Origin: a virus
DNA length: 21,766 nucleotides
Direction: 5' to 3' (one strand)
IMG/VR virus record: IMGVR_UViG_3300022540_000373
Span: 1 to 21,766 of that record
Under the pieces are notes generated by a model. That model was not told the origin of the DNA, did no database searches, and worked only from the letters and a program-made list of their open reading frames with translations. Positions 15,994 through 21,147 of the stretch are shown one piece after another; position 1 is the first letter of the stretch, and the number at the start of each line of letters is the position of its first letter. The translations under genes were made by a program, and so were the position numbers.

Positions 15994-16572
15994 AATTTCC
16001 CTTTGTTTTGGGGGTTGCTGTTCTGCGAATGAATAGACCTTGCCGGTCGTATTACTCGCTTCGTCGAGGCTAAGACCTGCCCCTTCTGCTCTCGGGTTAT
16101 CTACCCCGATTGCGGTGTGATTGATATCGATGTTTATAAAGTCAAATACTCCTTTTTCGTTTGTTCTGACTGCTTTTCGATTGTATCCTGCGGAGATTCC
16201 AAACTTCCCGCTTTCAGCGGTTTCGATTGCTTTTTCAGATTGTAATACCAACCGTCCAACGAGCCATTGTTCACCGTCCCGTTCTTCTACTTTAAATCCA
16301 TCCGCTGAAAACCCTTCTTGGTATTTGGTCACGTCAGAAGGTTTTACGAGGCCGGGGGGATGTTTAATTGTGACGGGTTTAAGGTTCGCGGTTTTTGCGG
16401 CTTTTTTGAGTTCAGCGAGGGTGATGTTCCCATAGAACGTGCCACCTTGCCCGTCGTCGTATTTTAAACGGCCCACTTTCATGATTTTAGCGTCAACAAG
16501 TGCCCTCCCTTGTGAATCACGGGTGACTTTATACGCGTCAAAGCTGTAGGGATTGATCAGTAAATCTTTCAT
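15403..16572 (-). CDS. DUF2213-type prohead protease with C-terminal scaffold
   Basis: A 389-residue fusion of protease and scaffold. Residues 1-170 match the DUF2213 prohead protease group: IKHPPG with His71, FGISAGYN with Ser127, and NHTAIGVDNPRAEGAG with His152. These fit the Ser-His-His arrangement of herpesvirus-like assemblin proteases. Residues 194-389 are acidic, Gln/Glu/Lys-rich and helical (coiled coil about 225-290) as in scaffolds, and are also made separately from an internal start (next entry). Three SMD(D/E) motifs occur at 209-212, 283-286 and 366-369, with related SLDE at 168-171 and 245-248; self-cleavage at such sites would release the scaffold. Starts directly at the stop of the preceding membrane-protein gene. 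Confidence 0.85.
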   Translation of the reverse strand: MKDLLINPYSFDAYKVTRDSQGRALVDAKIMKVGRLKYDDGQGGTFYGNITLAELKKAAKTANLKPVTIKHPPGLVKPSDVTKYQEGFSADGFKVEERDGEQWLVGRLVLQSEKAIETAESGKFGISAGYNRKAVRTNEKGVFDFINIDINHTAIGVDNPRAEGAGLSLDEASNTTGKVYSFAEQQPPKQREIMKLKRTQNAVSVGSFSMDEAPIEYEQESENAIDKMVDRESQLVGALTAAQTSLDEATTDTEKQVGDLSGENKGLKSQIEELETKMKGMISMDDIEGRVKELSDIQAVATLHKIDVKFATPFDGKKSIVEKVYSGQSFDDSEIEGAYKTIQTNEKDTAERLKSKKALENHNVVSMDDRKVGISKVDISALKRQTKKA

Positions 16573-16905
16573 CTAAAATAGGTCCATTATGGTTTCAAAA
16601 ACTACTTCAATTGCGACTGAAAACACTTTACCGTATTCCGCTGTGAAAAATGCAAAGGCGATAAAACACGCGAAGTACATCACAAATGCCCTTGCCCGAT
16701 TCATCACGGGACTTGGTGTGGGTTTAATTTTCCACAGTGACGCAATCAACGCTGTTGTAATCCCACCGGATAAAATCCCTTCCCAGTGGTTGGCACTGTG
16801 CCAAGAATCCATAATTGCAGATGGATCAATTGATATTGCTTCCGCCCACGTTGTGTTGATTGCTGTCAGTACTATTCCCGATAACAGGATAATTCGTTTG
16901 AGCAT
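16573..16905 (-). CDS. Small membrane protein, holin-like or spanin-like
   Basis: A 110-residue protein with a cleavable-type signal sequence (KR, then IILLSGIVLTAINTTWAEA, residues 3-23) and two hydrophobic segments: ILSGGITTALIASLW at about 44-58 and FVMYFACFIAFAFF at about 74-87. The start lies inside the 3' end of the preceding membrane-protein gene (80-nt overlap in another frame) with no ribosome binding site, so translation is probably coupled. Overlapping small membrane genes are common in phage lysis cassettes, and a holin-like role is possible, but no endolysin is in the window. The family is unknown to me. Confidence 0.55.
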   Translation of the reverse strand: MLKRIILLSGIVLTAINTTWAEAISIDPSAIMDSWHSANHWEGILSGGITTALIASLWKIKPTPSPVMNRARAFVMYFACFIAFAFFTAEYGKVFSVAIEVVFETIMDLF

Positions 16906-17338
16906 TTTTATTTTCAGTTTGATTTATTGAAAACCACACTTTAAGTTCGTTTTTTGTCTTACCTGTGATCACGAAGACCATGAGCATTGCAATTGAGAGT
17001 AAAGCCACAAGTGTAAAGTACCAACTCCCTAATTGTTCTGCTCCGATGATCACCCTGTGTCCTAATACGGAGAGAGCCGCGCCCCAAAAGAAACGGATAC
17101 TCAAATCAAAGTTCAACGGATTTGAAAGCAGTACCCAAAGAATGCCGCCTATATATAATGTGCCCATGAGAGCAATCGAGATCCACTGTTCGTAAGTCAC
17201 GGGTACACCTTTGGGATTCGCCGACCACAAGAAAACAAGCTGACTTGTGATTGCCGCCATCAAGATTGCCCCGCATACCCTGTGAATTTCGCGCGGATCG
17301 CGGTATATTCTCAACAATTCGTATTTAATCTTTTGCAT
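16826..17338 (-). CDS. Four-helix membrane protein, possible holin
   Basis: A 170-residue protein if started at the internal ATG at 17338 (MQKIKYELL), which follows an AAAGAGA ribosome binding site; the frame opens further to 17377 but that part overlaps the end of the upstream gene by 53 nt. Four hydrophobic segments are visible: CGAILMAAITSQLVFLW, WISIALMGTLYIGGILWVLL, IRFFWGAALSVLGHRV and WYFTLVALLSIAMLMVFV, followed by a polar Asn-rich C-terminal tail of about 35 residues. It overlaps the preceding gene by 14 nt and the next one by 80 nt. I cannot name the family; a holin or membrane-remodelling accessory protein are options. Confidence 0.6.
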   Translation of the reverse strand: MQKIKYELLRIYRDPREIHRVCGAILMAAITSQLVFLWSANPKGVPVTYEQWISIALMGTLYIGGILWVLLSNPLNFDLSIRFFWGAALSVLGHRVIIGAEQLGSWYFTLVALLSIAMLMVFVITGKTKNELKVWFSINQTENKNAQTNYPVIGNSTDSNQHNVGGSNIN

Positions 17339-18281
17339 CGTCTGTCTCTTTTTCTTCAATGAAATCGGCACTGTCAATCATACATCGTGCGGCGGTTAAA
17401 ACATCACCGTCGTCACCGTATAATGTACCGTTTCGCGTGTAGCTGTTATCCGGTGCATCACCCGCTTTTTGATTGATAATGTAGTCATCGCTAAATGCCC
17501 CACGGCTTGTGCTTGTCCATTCGGGAACACCGGATACCATTGCGATTTTCATATACATGGTGTTCATGATGTAATCTTCGTGGATCTGAGCCGTAGGAAC
17601 TGAACCGCCTAAATCCTCACATCGGTCTTCCGCGTCGTCATATTCAAAGGCTAATATCTCACCGTCTTCATTCTTGAACACATCACGCATAATATATACG
17701 CCATCGTTCGCGAGGGTGAACAGCTTTTCAATATTGACTTCTTCGCGTCTGTTGATTTCCTTGATTCCGGGGGAATTGTAAAAAGCGTCAACATCTGTGG
17801 AAACATGTTTCACCACTCGCTTGACGGTGCTATCTACAATCTTTGCACCATTTGCCGCGTTGTACTTCTGATATGAATCAAGAAACCCGGTCAAATCCGT
17901 GAAGTAATTCACAAACGCAAATACAAAACTGAGGGCGATTAACCCCACGAAACCCGCCGCAACTTTTTTGGAAACGGTTGACACTTTCGCAAGTGCGGAA
18001 AGCATCGCCGGGGACATTCCTTCTGTGACCATTGCGGTCTGTTCCATAGTTGTGACTTCAGCTTTTTCGTAATCTTCATGGAACACAACGTCAAGCGTGC
18101 TGTTCAAGTGTCGCGGTAAGCAGGTCAGGTTCACCCGACCATTGCTCACGTAATTGATCGTTGGGTTTCCATCGGTTCCCAAATTAGAATCAATGATTTC
18201 ACAGAACCATGTTTTTGCGGGATCACCGGAAAAAGGATAATCCGCCGTAATGTTTCTGACTGTAATTTTCGTTTTAATCAT
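17325..18281 (-). CDS. Single-pass membrane protein with DUF1566/lectin-like C-terminal domain
   Basis: A 318-residue protein with a small N-terminal domain, one clear transmembrane helix at about 108-127 (AAGFVGLIALSFVFAFVNYF) and a C-terminal domain of about 100 residues. That last part reads AEDRCEDLGGSVPTAQI ... GVPEWTSTS ... YTRNG ... AARCM. This order (C-xx-LGG-x-xPT near its start, E-W-T-S-T-S in the middle, R-C-x at the end) resembles DUF1566 and the related sulfatase-modifying/C-type-lectin-like folds, in which the two Cys form a disulfide. Orientation is not predicted by a signal peptide. Such domains often bind ligand on an exterior face. It sits between head genes, with the other two membrane genes downstream. 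Function not assigned. Confidence 0.55.
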   Translation of the reverse strand: MIKTKITVRNITADYPFSGDPAKTWFCEIIDSNLGTDGNPTINYVSNGRVNLTCLPRHLNSTLDVVFHEDYEKAEVTTMEQTAMVTEGMSPAMLSALAKVSTVSKKVAAGFVGLIALSFVFAFVNYFTDLTGFLDSYQKYNAANGAKIVDSTVKRVVKHVSTDVDAFYNSPGIKEINRREEVNIEKLFTLANDGVYIMRDVFKNEDGEILAFEYDDAEDRCEDLGGSVPTAQIHEDYIMNTMYMKIAMVSGVPEWTSTSRGAFSDDYIINQKAGDAPDNSYTRNGTLYGDDGDVLTAARCMIDSADFIEEKETDDAKD

Positions 18282-18293
18282 TTTTACCCCACG

Positions 18294-19208
18294 TTAGGCG
18301 GCGGTTATCGTTGGGACAGCGTAAGAGCCGTCCGGTTGTTTTTTGAGTCTTGAAATTATGCTTTTGTCAAATATTATAAGTGCGATACATCTGCACTGAA
18401 TTCCTGAACCCGGTATTCCTTTTTCGTTAGTTCTTGTATCGATTACCGGCCATTCCGAAGAGTTGAAGCTGAATATTTTACCATCAAGCCGTTTGTGATC
18501 CTCTCGAACCCGTTCATCATCTGACGTATCCCATTCATAAAACGGCCATTCATTGAACTTCGCTCGTAAAGCAGTTAACCCGCCATATAGTTTGTTGGTC
18601 TGATCACGGGCAATCAATCGCGCTCTTGTGTCTGAAACATTCAACGTTTTAGCAATCTGTTCTTTCAAAAACGTTTGACTGTCCCCGCGCAATACAGAAG
18701 TTGCGACCTGCTGTTCAAGAGTGTCAAACGTTCTAATCGGAATATCTTTGATCAACGTTACATTCTGCATCGTCCAATCTTGCAGATAGCCTTTTAACCA
18801 TGGTTCCGATTTCAGCGGATCGACTTGAATCACAAAATTAGAGTTTTGGCTAAACCGTTTTTTATGAAATACAGCTAATGCTTTTGCTGATCGTTCAACT
18901 TGAAGCTCTATTTTACGTCTGAAATTCGCGGTTTTCGGATCACCGTCTATTGGGTATTCTTGCCCGTAATAATTGATCCTGAACCGTCTAAATATCTTAC
19001 CTATTTTTTCGGTGACTGAATCATCCATTGACACGTTTGCATCTTCTACGTGTTCAAATTCAAGTAGCTTTTTTAATTCGGGTTCAACTGTTTTTTGGTA
19101 CTCTTGTCTAATTCGCGTCGTGACAGGTTTTATCTGTCGGTGGTAATCAATTGCCATCTGTTTTGGGAACTTGGCCCATGATTTGGATGACTTTGGTTTT
19201 TTAGGCAT
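18294..19208 (-). CDS. Minor head protein, Mu gpF / SPP1 gp7-like
   Basis: A 304-residue protein with the C-terminal signature of minor head morphogenesis proteins: ARLIARDQTNKLYGGLTALRAKF (landmarks R-A-x-x-I-A-R-D-Q-x-x-K at about 196-207), then EWDTSDDERVREDHKRLDGKIF at about 224-245 and GIPGSGIQCRCIALI at about 265-280. In the family these read 'R.DT.....R..H..l.G' and 'C.C...p'. It is packaged with the portal and helps head assembly or DNA ejection. The N-terminal half is basic; SMDD is at residues 60-63. It overlaps the small basic gene by 1 nt. No portal gene precedes it, which is unusual. Confidence 0.85.
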   Translation of the reverse strand: MPKKPKSSKSWAKFPKQMAIDYHRQIKPVTTRIRQEYQKTVEPELKKLLEFEHVEDANVSMDDSVTEKIGKIFRRFRINYYGQEYPIDGDPKTANFRRKIELQVERSAKALAVFHKKRFSQNSNFVIQVDPLKSEPWLKGYLQDWTMQNVTLIKDIPIRTFDTLEQQVATSVLRGDSQTFLKEQIAKTLNVSDTRARLIARDQTNKLYGGLTALRAKFNEWPFYEWDTSDDERVREDHKRLDGKIFSFNSSEWPVIDTRTNEKGIPGSGIQCRCIALIIFDKSIISRLKKQPDGSYAVPTITAA

Positions 19209-19474
19209 TACATGCGATGTTTTGTAGTTACCGCTTTGCCTTTACCCGACACCCCAACTTTGGCGCGTCCTTGTGACACCTTTTTTACTACGCTCTTAGC
19301 GAATTTTCTTTTTTCTTTTTCGCCCCCTACAAACTGCCCCCTCATGATGAACCCTCCAAACCCCGTTCCCGTCTGTACTTCTGTGGCAAGTTTTTTATCC
19401 TTTCTCAATTGGCTTATATCTTTCTGCCTCTGCCTGCTTGCTCCTTTCTTTGGCCCACTTCCCGGTCCACCCAT
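19208..19474 (-). CDS. Small Gly/Lys-rich basic protein of unknown function
   Basis: An 88-residue highly basic protein, MGGPGSGPKKGASRQRQK at the start and RAKVGVSGKGKAVTTKHRM at the end, with a central hydrophobic patch TGFGGFIMRGQFVGG. The G-x-P-G-S-G-P-K beginning is shared by several small phage DNA-associated proteins, but the fragment is too generic for a family call. It could be a DNA-binding or head-maturation accessory. It ends by overlapping the minor head gene by 1 nt (TAATG), so the two are translationally coupled. Confidence 0.55.
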   Translation of the reverse strand: MGGPGSGPKKGASRQRQKDISQLRKDKKLATEVQTGTGFGGFIMRGQFVGGEKEKRKFAKSVVKKVSQGRAKVGVSGKGKAVTTKHRM

Positions 19475-19478
19475 AACT

Positions 19479-19937
19479 CTACCCCATCATCAAAAGATTA
19501 TATAACATTGCGCCAATCACTGTACTGTTGCCCCGTTTGAACTCGTATTCTTGTTTGTTATTCTCATTTATGAGGACTGTTTTTCCTGCTTTCGATTTAC
19601 ACAGAAACGCGTAGTGGTGCTGATCATCAATCGATACGGTTGCGCGTTTTATGATTTGTGAACCGTTTCGCTTTGCACCTGTGAGATCCGTAAACCGCAA
19701 GTGAGTAGCTGTTAAATCTGTACCGGTTAGATCGGTGCTTGATAGATTGCAATTTGATAGATCGGAACCGGATAGACTGGCGTTTTTAAAATTGGATTTG
19801 GAGAAGTCTTTTTTGGAGAGGGGAATATTGAACAGCATTTCACCGGACAAATCGGAGCCTTGGTGTTTATCCGTGGCTTGTAGTTTTTTAATAAGGTCTT
19901 TGTTTTTGCCGTTGCCGATGGTCTGTGATCTGTTCAT
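19479..19937 (-). CDS. Pentapeptide-repeat protein at head of late operon
   Basis: The first gene of the minus-strand operon, 152 residues. Residues about 44-88 are nine consecutive five-residue units: DFSKS NFKNA SLSGS DLSNC, then NLSST DLTGT DLTAT HLRFT DLTGA. These match the A(D/N)LXX pattern with Leu/Phe at the centre, making about two turns of a right-handed beta-helix. A C-terminal segment of about 60 residues (RATVSIDDQHHYAFLCKSKAGKTVL) follows and may be a separate small domain. Pentapeptide proteins mimic DNA or bind other proteins; the target here is unknown. It lies about 40 nt downstream of a consensus-like promoter. Too few repeats for confident gyrase-inhibitor assignment. Confidence 0.7.
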   Translation of the reverse strand: MNRSQTIGNGKNKDLIKKLQATDKHQGSDLSGEMLFNIPLSKKDFSKSNFKNASLSGSDLSNCNLSSTDLTGTDLTATHLRFTDLTGAKRNGSQIIKRATVSIDDQHHYAFLCKSKAGKTVLINENNKQEYEFKRGNSTVIGAMLYNLLMMG

Positions 19938-19977
19938 TTTTTACGGTCAAGGGGTTTGTTTTAAGTATATGCTTTTC

Positions 19978-20005
19978 ATATTATCGGACGGTCAGATTTT
20001 GTCAA
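19978..20005 (-). promoter_or_regulatory. Sigma70-like promoter for the minus-strand late operon
   Basis: On the minus strand TTGACA (20005-20000) is separated by 16 nt from TAATAT (19983-19978). Both hexamers are near consensus and the predicted transcript start, at about 19971, lies about 35 nt before the first gene. It is the only strong candidate at the operon head. Whether a middle or late phage factor is also needed cannot be told. Confidence 0.6.
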
Positions 20006-20042
20006 TATGTTTTTATATTACAGAAACTTACGGGTTTGAGTC

Positions 20043-20104
20043 TTGGTTGACGTTGGATAGGATGTATAATAATTGTTGACAGTTTATCTGAGTTGGGGCA
20101 TGTT
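20043..20104 (+). promoter_or_regulatory. Candidate plus-strand promoters upstream of 20160 gene
   Basis: Two overlapping options. First, TTGGTT (20043-20048) with a perfect TATAAT (20065-20070) at 16-nt spacing. Second, a perfect TTGACA (20076-20081) with a weak CATGTT (20099-20104) at 17 nt. Either would transcribe the coiled-coil gene and the downstream tRNA region. The two promoters of this divergent region lie within 130 nt of each other. The whole 19938-20159 gap is AT-rich and holds no gene. Confidence 0.5.
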
Positions 20105-20159
20105 GGTAACATCAGTCGATCACAAAATAAATCATTAAAACTTAAACTTTAAAGGACAC

Positions 20160-20786
20160 ATGGACGAAATGACAGTAGGCCGAGCACTCAAAGAGATCAA
20201 ACTTTTGGACGCTCGAATCGCAAAACAAACACAAGGCGCGGTTTTCATCGATGCATATCAGGAAAAGAATAAAAAATTGTGGAGGGGTCACACAGCACGG
20301 GACGTTTTTGAAAAGAATGCAAAAGCGGATTATGATTCCATTGTGGATCTGATCGCGAGACGTAACAAAATCAAAACCGCAATCTTGGTATCCAACGCCA
20401 CACAAACCGTCACAATTGGAAATGAAACATTTGTTGTGATCGAAGCGATTGAACGAAAACGGTCTATTGAACTTGACCGGGCGTTACTTGGAAAGATGCA
20501 AGGGGAATTTACCCACGTTCGAAAGCATATTGATAATACTGACGCAAGTCTGAAAAACCAAATTTCTGAGATGCTGAAACAAAACGTATCAGCAGAGCGT
20601 GTGCTTGACAAAGCAGATTATGATCGGATTGCGGCTCCGTTTCGTGAGGATAATGAGTTGAAAATGGTTGACCCGTTGCAACTCGAACAGCGAATCAAAA
20701 AGTTGGACGAAACAATCGACCGTTTCATGAATGATGTTGATTATGCGTTGTCAGAGTCTAACGCAACCACTAAAATTCAAATTTAG
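20160..20786 (+). CDS. Coiled-coil phage protein of unknown function
   Basis: A 208-residue protein with an AAAGGA ribosome binding site 5 nt ahead of ATG. Its start (MTVGRALKEIKLLDARIAKQTQGAVFI) and the segment YDSIVDLIARRNKIKTAILVSNATQTVTIGNETFVVIEAIERK (landmarks: R-R-N-x-I-K-x-A-I-x-x-S-N-A and V-T-I-x-x-x-x-x-x-V-x-E-A-I-x-x-K) resemble a group of phage coiled-coil proteins of about 200 residues, with some likeness to DIP1984-type proteins, so I report only a general resemblance. Helical overall, no membrane segment. Transcribed away from the structural operon and 6 nt before the permuted-tRNA RNA element, with which it may share a transcript. Confidence 0.65.
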   Translation: MDEMTVGRALKEIKLLDARIAKQTQGAVFIDAYQEKNKKLWRGHTARDVFEKNAKADYDSIVDLIARRNKIKTAILVSNATQTVTIGNETFVVIEAIERKRSIELDRALLGKMQGEFTHVRKHIDNTDASLKNQISEMLKQNVSAERVLDKADYDRIAAPFREDNELKMVDPLQLEQRIKKLDETIDRFMNDVDYALSESNATTKIQI

Positions 20787-20792
20787 GAAATG

Positions 20793-20861
20793 AAACCCTG
20801 ACTCACCGAAAACTGCAACTTATACCCCGGAACTGAAACCGGTAAAATATCAGACAAAAAG
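20793..20861 (+). ncRNA. Upstream flank of permuted tRNA (candidate group I intron 3' half: P8', P7', P9)
   Basis: It starts 6 nt after the stop of the 20160 gene. The 5' block AAACCC-TG-ACTCACC (20793-20807) is the exact partner of GGTGAGT-TG-GGGTTT (21122-21136): 13 pairs with a symmetric TG/TG internal loop. TTATACC (20820-20826) pairs perfectly with GGTATAA (21093-21099), and C20827 can pair with G21091 across a single bulged U21092. A small hairpin follows (CCGG 20827-20830 with CCGG 20839-20842, or three of those pairs if C20827 is in the other helix). The stretch ends at G20861, just before the tRNA 3' half. In a group I intron opened in P8 these would be P8', J8/7, P7', P9 and the terminal G. 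J8/7, at 12 nt, is longer than usual. Intron class is inferred. Confidence 0.6.
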
Positions 20862-20967
20862 TTTATTCAGGTTCGAATCCTGAGTCCCCCACCATACGTT
20901 GTCTAATATGGGGGACTGGCGGAATGGTAGACGCACTTGACTTGAAATCAAGAAAACTCCCCGGTGT
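20862..20967 (+). tRNA. Circularly permuted tRNA (anticodon UGA, Ser-type codon; leucine-like body)
   Basis: The gene halves are in reverse order. The T stem TCAGG/CCTGA (20867-20871/20879-20883) with loop TTCGAAT and the acceptor 3' strand GTCCCCC (20884-20890), A73 and encoded CCA (20892-20894) come first. After a 15-nt linker (20895-20909) follow GGGGGAC (20910-20916, 7 perfect pairs with 20884-20890), D stem GCG/CGC (20919-20921/20932-20934) with GG at 20926-20927, and anticodon arm CTTGA/TCAAG (20936-20940/20948-20952) with loop CTTGAAA, anticodon TGA at 20943-20945. The variable arm starts AAAAC at 20953; joining the ends rebuilds its stem, either AAAAC/GTTTT (break after T20967, resume at 20862) or AAACTCCC/GGGAGTTT (break after about 20970, resume at 20860). 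The ends stated follow the first model. No other copy of either half is in the window. Confidence 0.88.
20895..20909 (+). other. 15-nt linker between tRNA 3' CCA and 5' G1
   Basis: The bases TACGTTGTCTAATAT join the encoded CCA to the first acceptor base. They would have to be removed at both edges, by RNase P at 20909/20910 and by a 3' nuclease at 20894/20895, to produce a usable tRNA. There is no stem in the linker itself. It serves the same role as the loop removed from permuted two-piece tmRNA precursors. Confidence 0.75.
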
Positions 20968-21136
20968 GGGAACAACTTTAAAGCTTATTTGTCAAAGCTG
21001 AAAGTTAAGAGTTCAAAGGTTAAACTTTATAATTTAGAGTTCAAACATCGAAAGATTAAACCTTCATTGAATCTTTGGTCAAGGTTAAGGGTGGTATAAC
21101 CCGGTAGTGATCCTCAAAGCTGGTGAGTTGGGGTTT
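20968..21136 (+). ncRNA. Downstream flank of permuted tRNA (candidate group I intron 5' half: P2-P8)
   Basis: An AT-rich, richly structured stretch. Local helices in order: AACTTT/AAAGTT (20974-20979/21001-21006) with inner AGCTT/AAGCT (20982-20986/20995-20999), a P2 candidate; AAGGTT/AACCTT (21016-21021/21059-21064), a P4 candidate, enclosing AACTTTA/TAGAGTT (21023-21029/21035-21041) and ATC-GAAA-GAT (21047-21056); TTGA/TCAA (21067-21070/21079-21082), P6-like; GGTATAA (21093-21099) pairing upstream as P7, with a bulged U21092 beside G21093-C20826. GAG-T-TCA (21009-21015) can pair with TGA-TC-CTC (21108-21115), in the P3 position. GGTGAGT-TG-GGGTTT (21122-21136) pairs upstream as P8. The pseudoknotted order (P3, P4-P6, P7, P3', P8) fits group I. 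No P1 with the standard U-G pair is clear. No protein-coding frame is evident. Confidence 0.6.
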
Positions 21137-21147
21137 TTAAAAACAAT

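Noticed and set aside
17339-17377. Longer start of the four-helix membrane protein
   Set aside because: It would overlap the upstream gene by 53 nt, and the ATG at 17338 has a better ribosome binding site.
20142-20405. Minus-strand open frame over the 20160 gene
   Set aside because: A Cys/Phe-rich translation antisense to a gene with a good ribosome binding site; a shadow.
20862-20967. Two broken tRNA remnants lying next to each other
   Set aside because: The acceptor strands are perfectly complementary to each other, the T, D and anticodon arms are all intact, and no other partner half is found upstream or downstream.
20793-21136. Permuted two-piece tmRNA
   Set aside because: The order resembles permuted tmRNA, but there is a full D arm and an anticodon arm with a normal loop, and no tag reading frame or matching tmRNA pseudoknots.
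20793-21136. Group II intron flanks
   Set aside because: There is no domain 5-type hairpin or GUGYG start, and the bulged P7-like helix and pseudoknot suit group I better.
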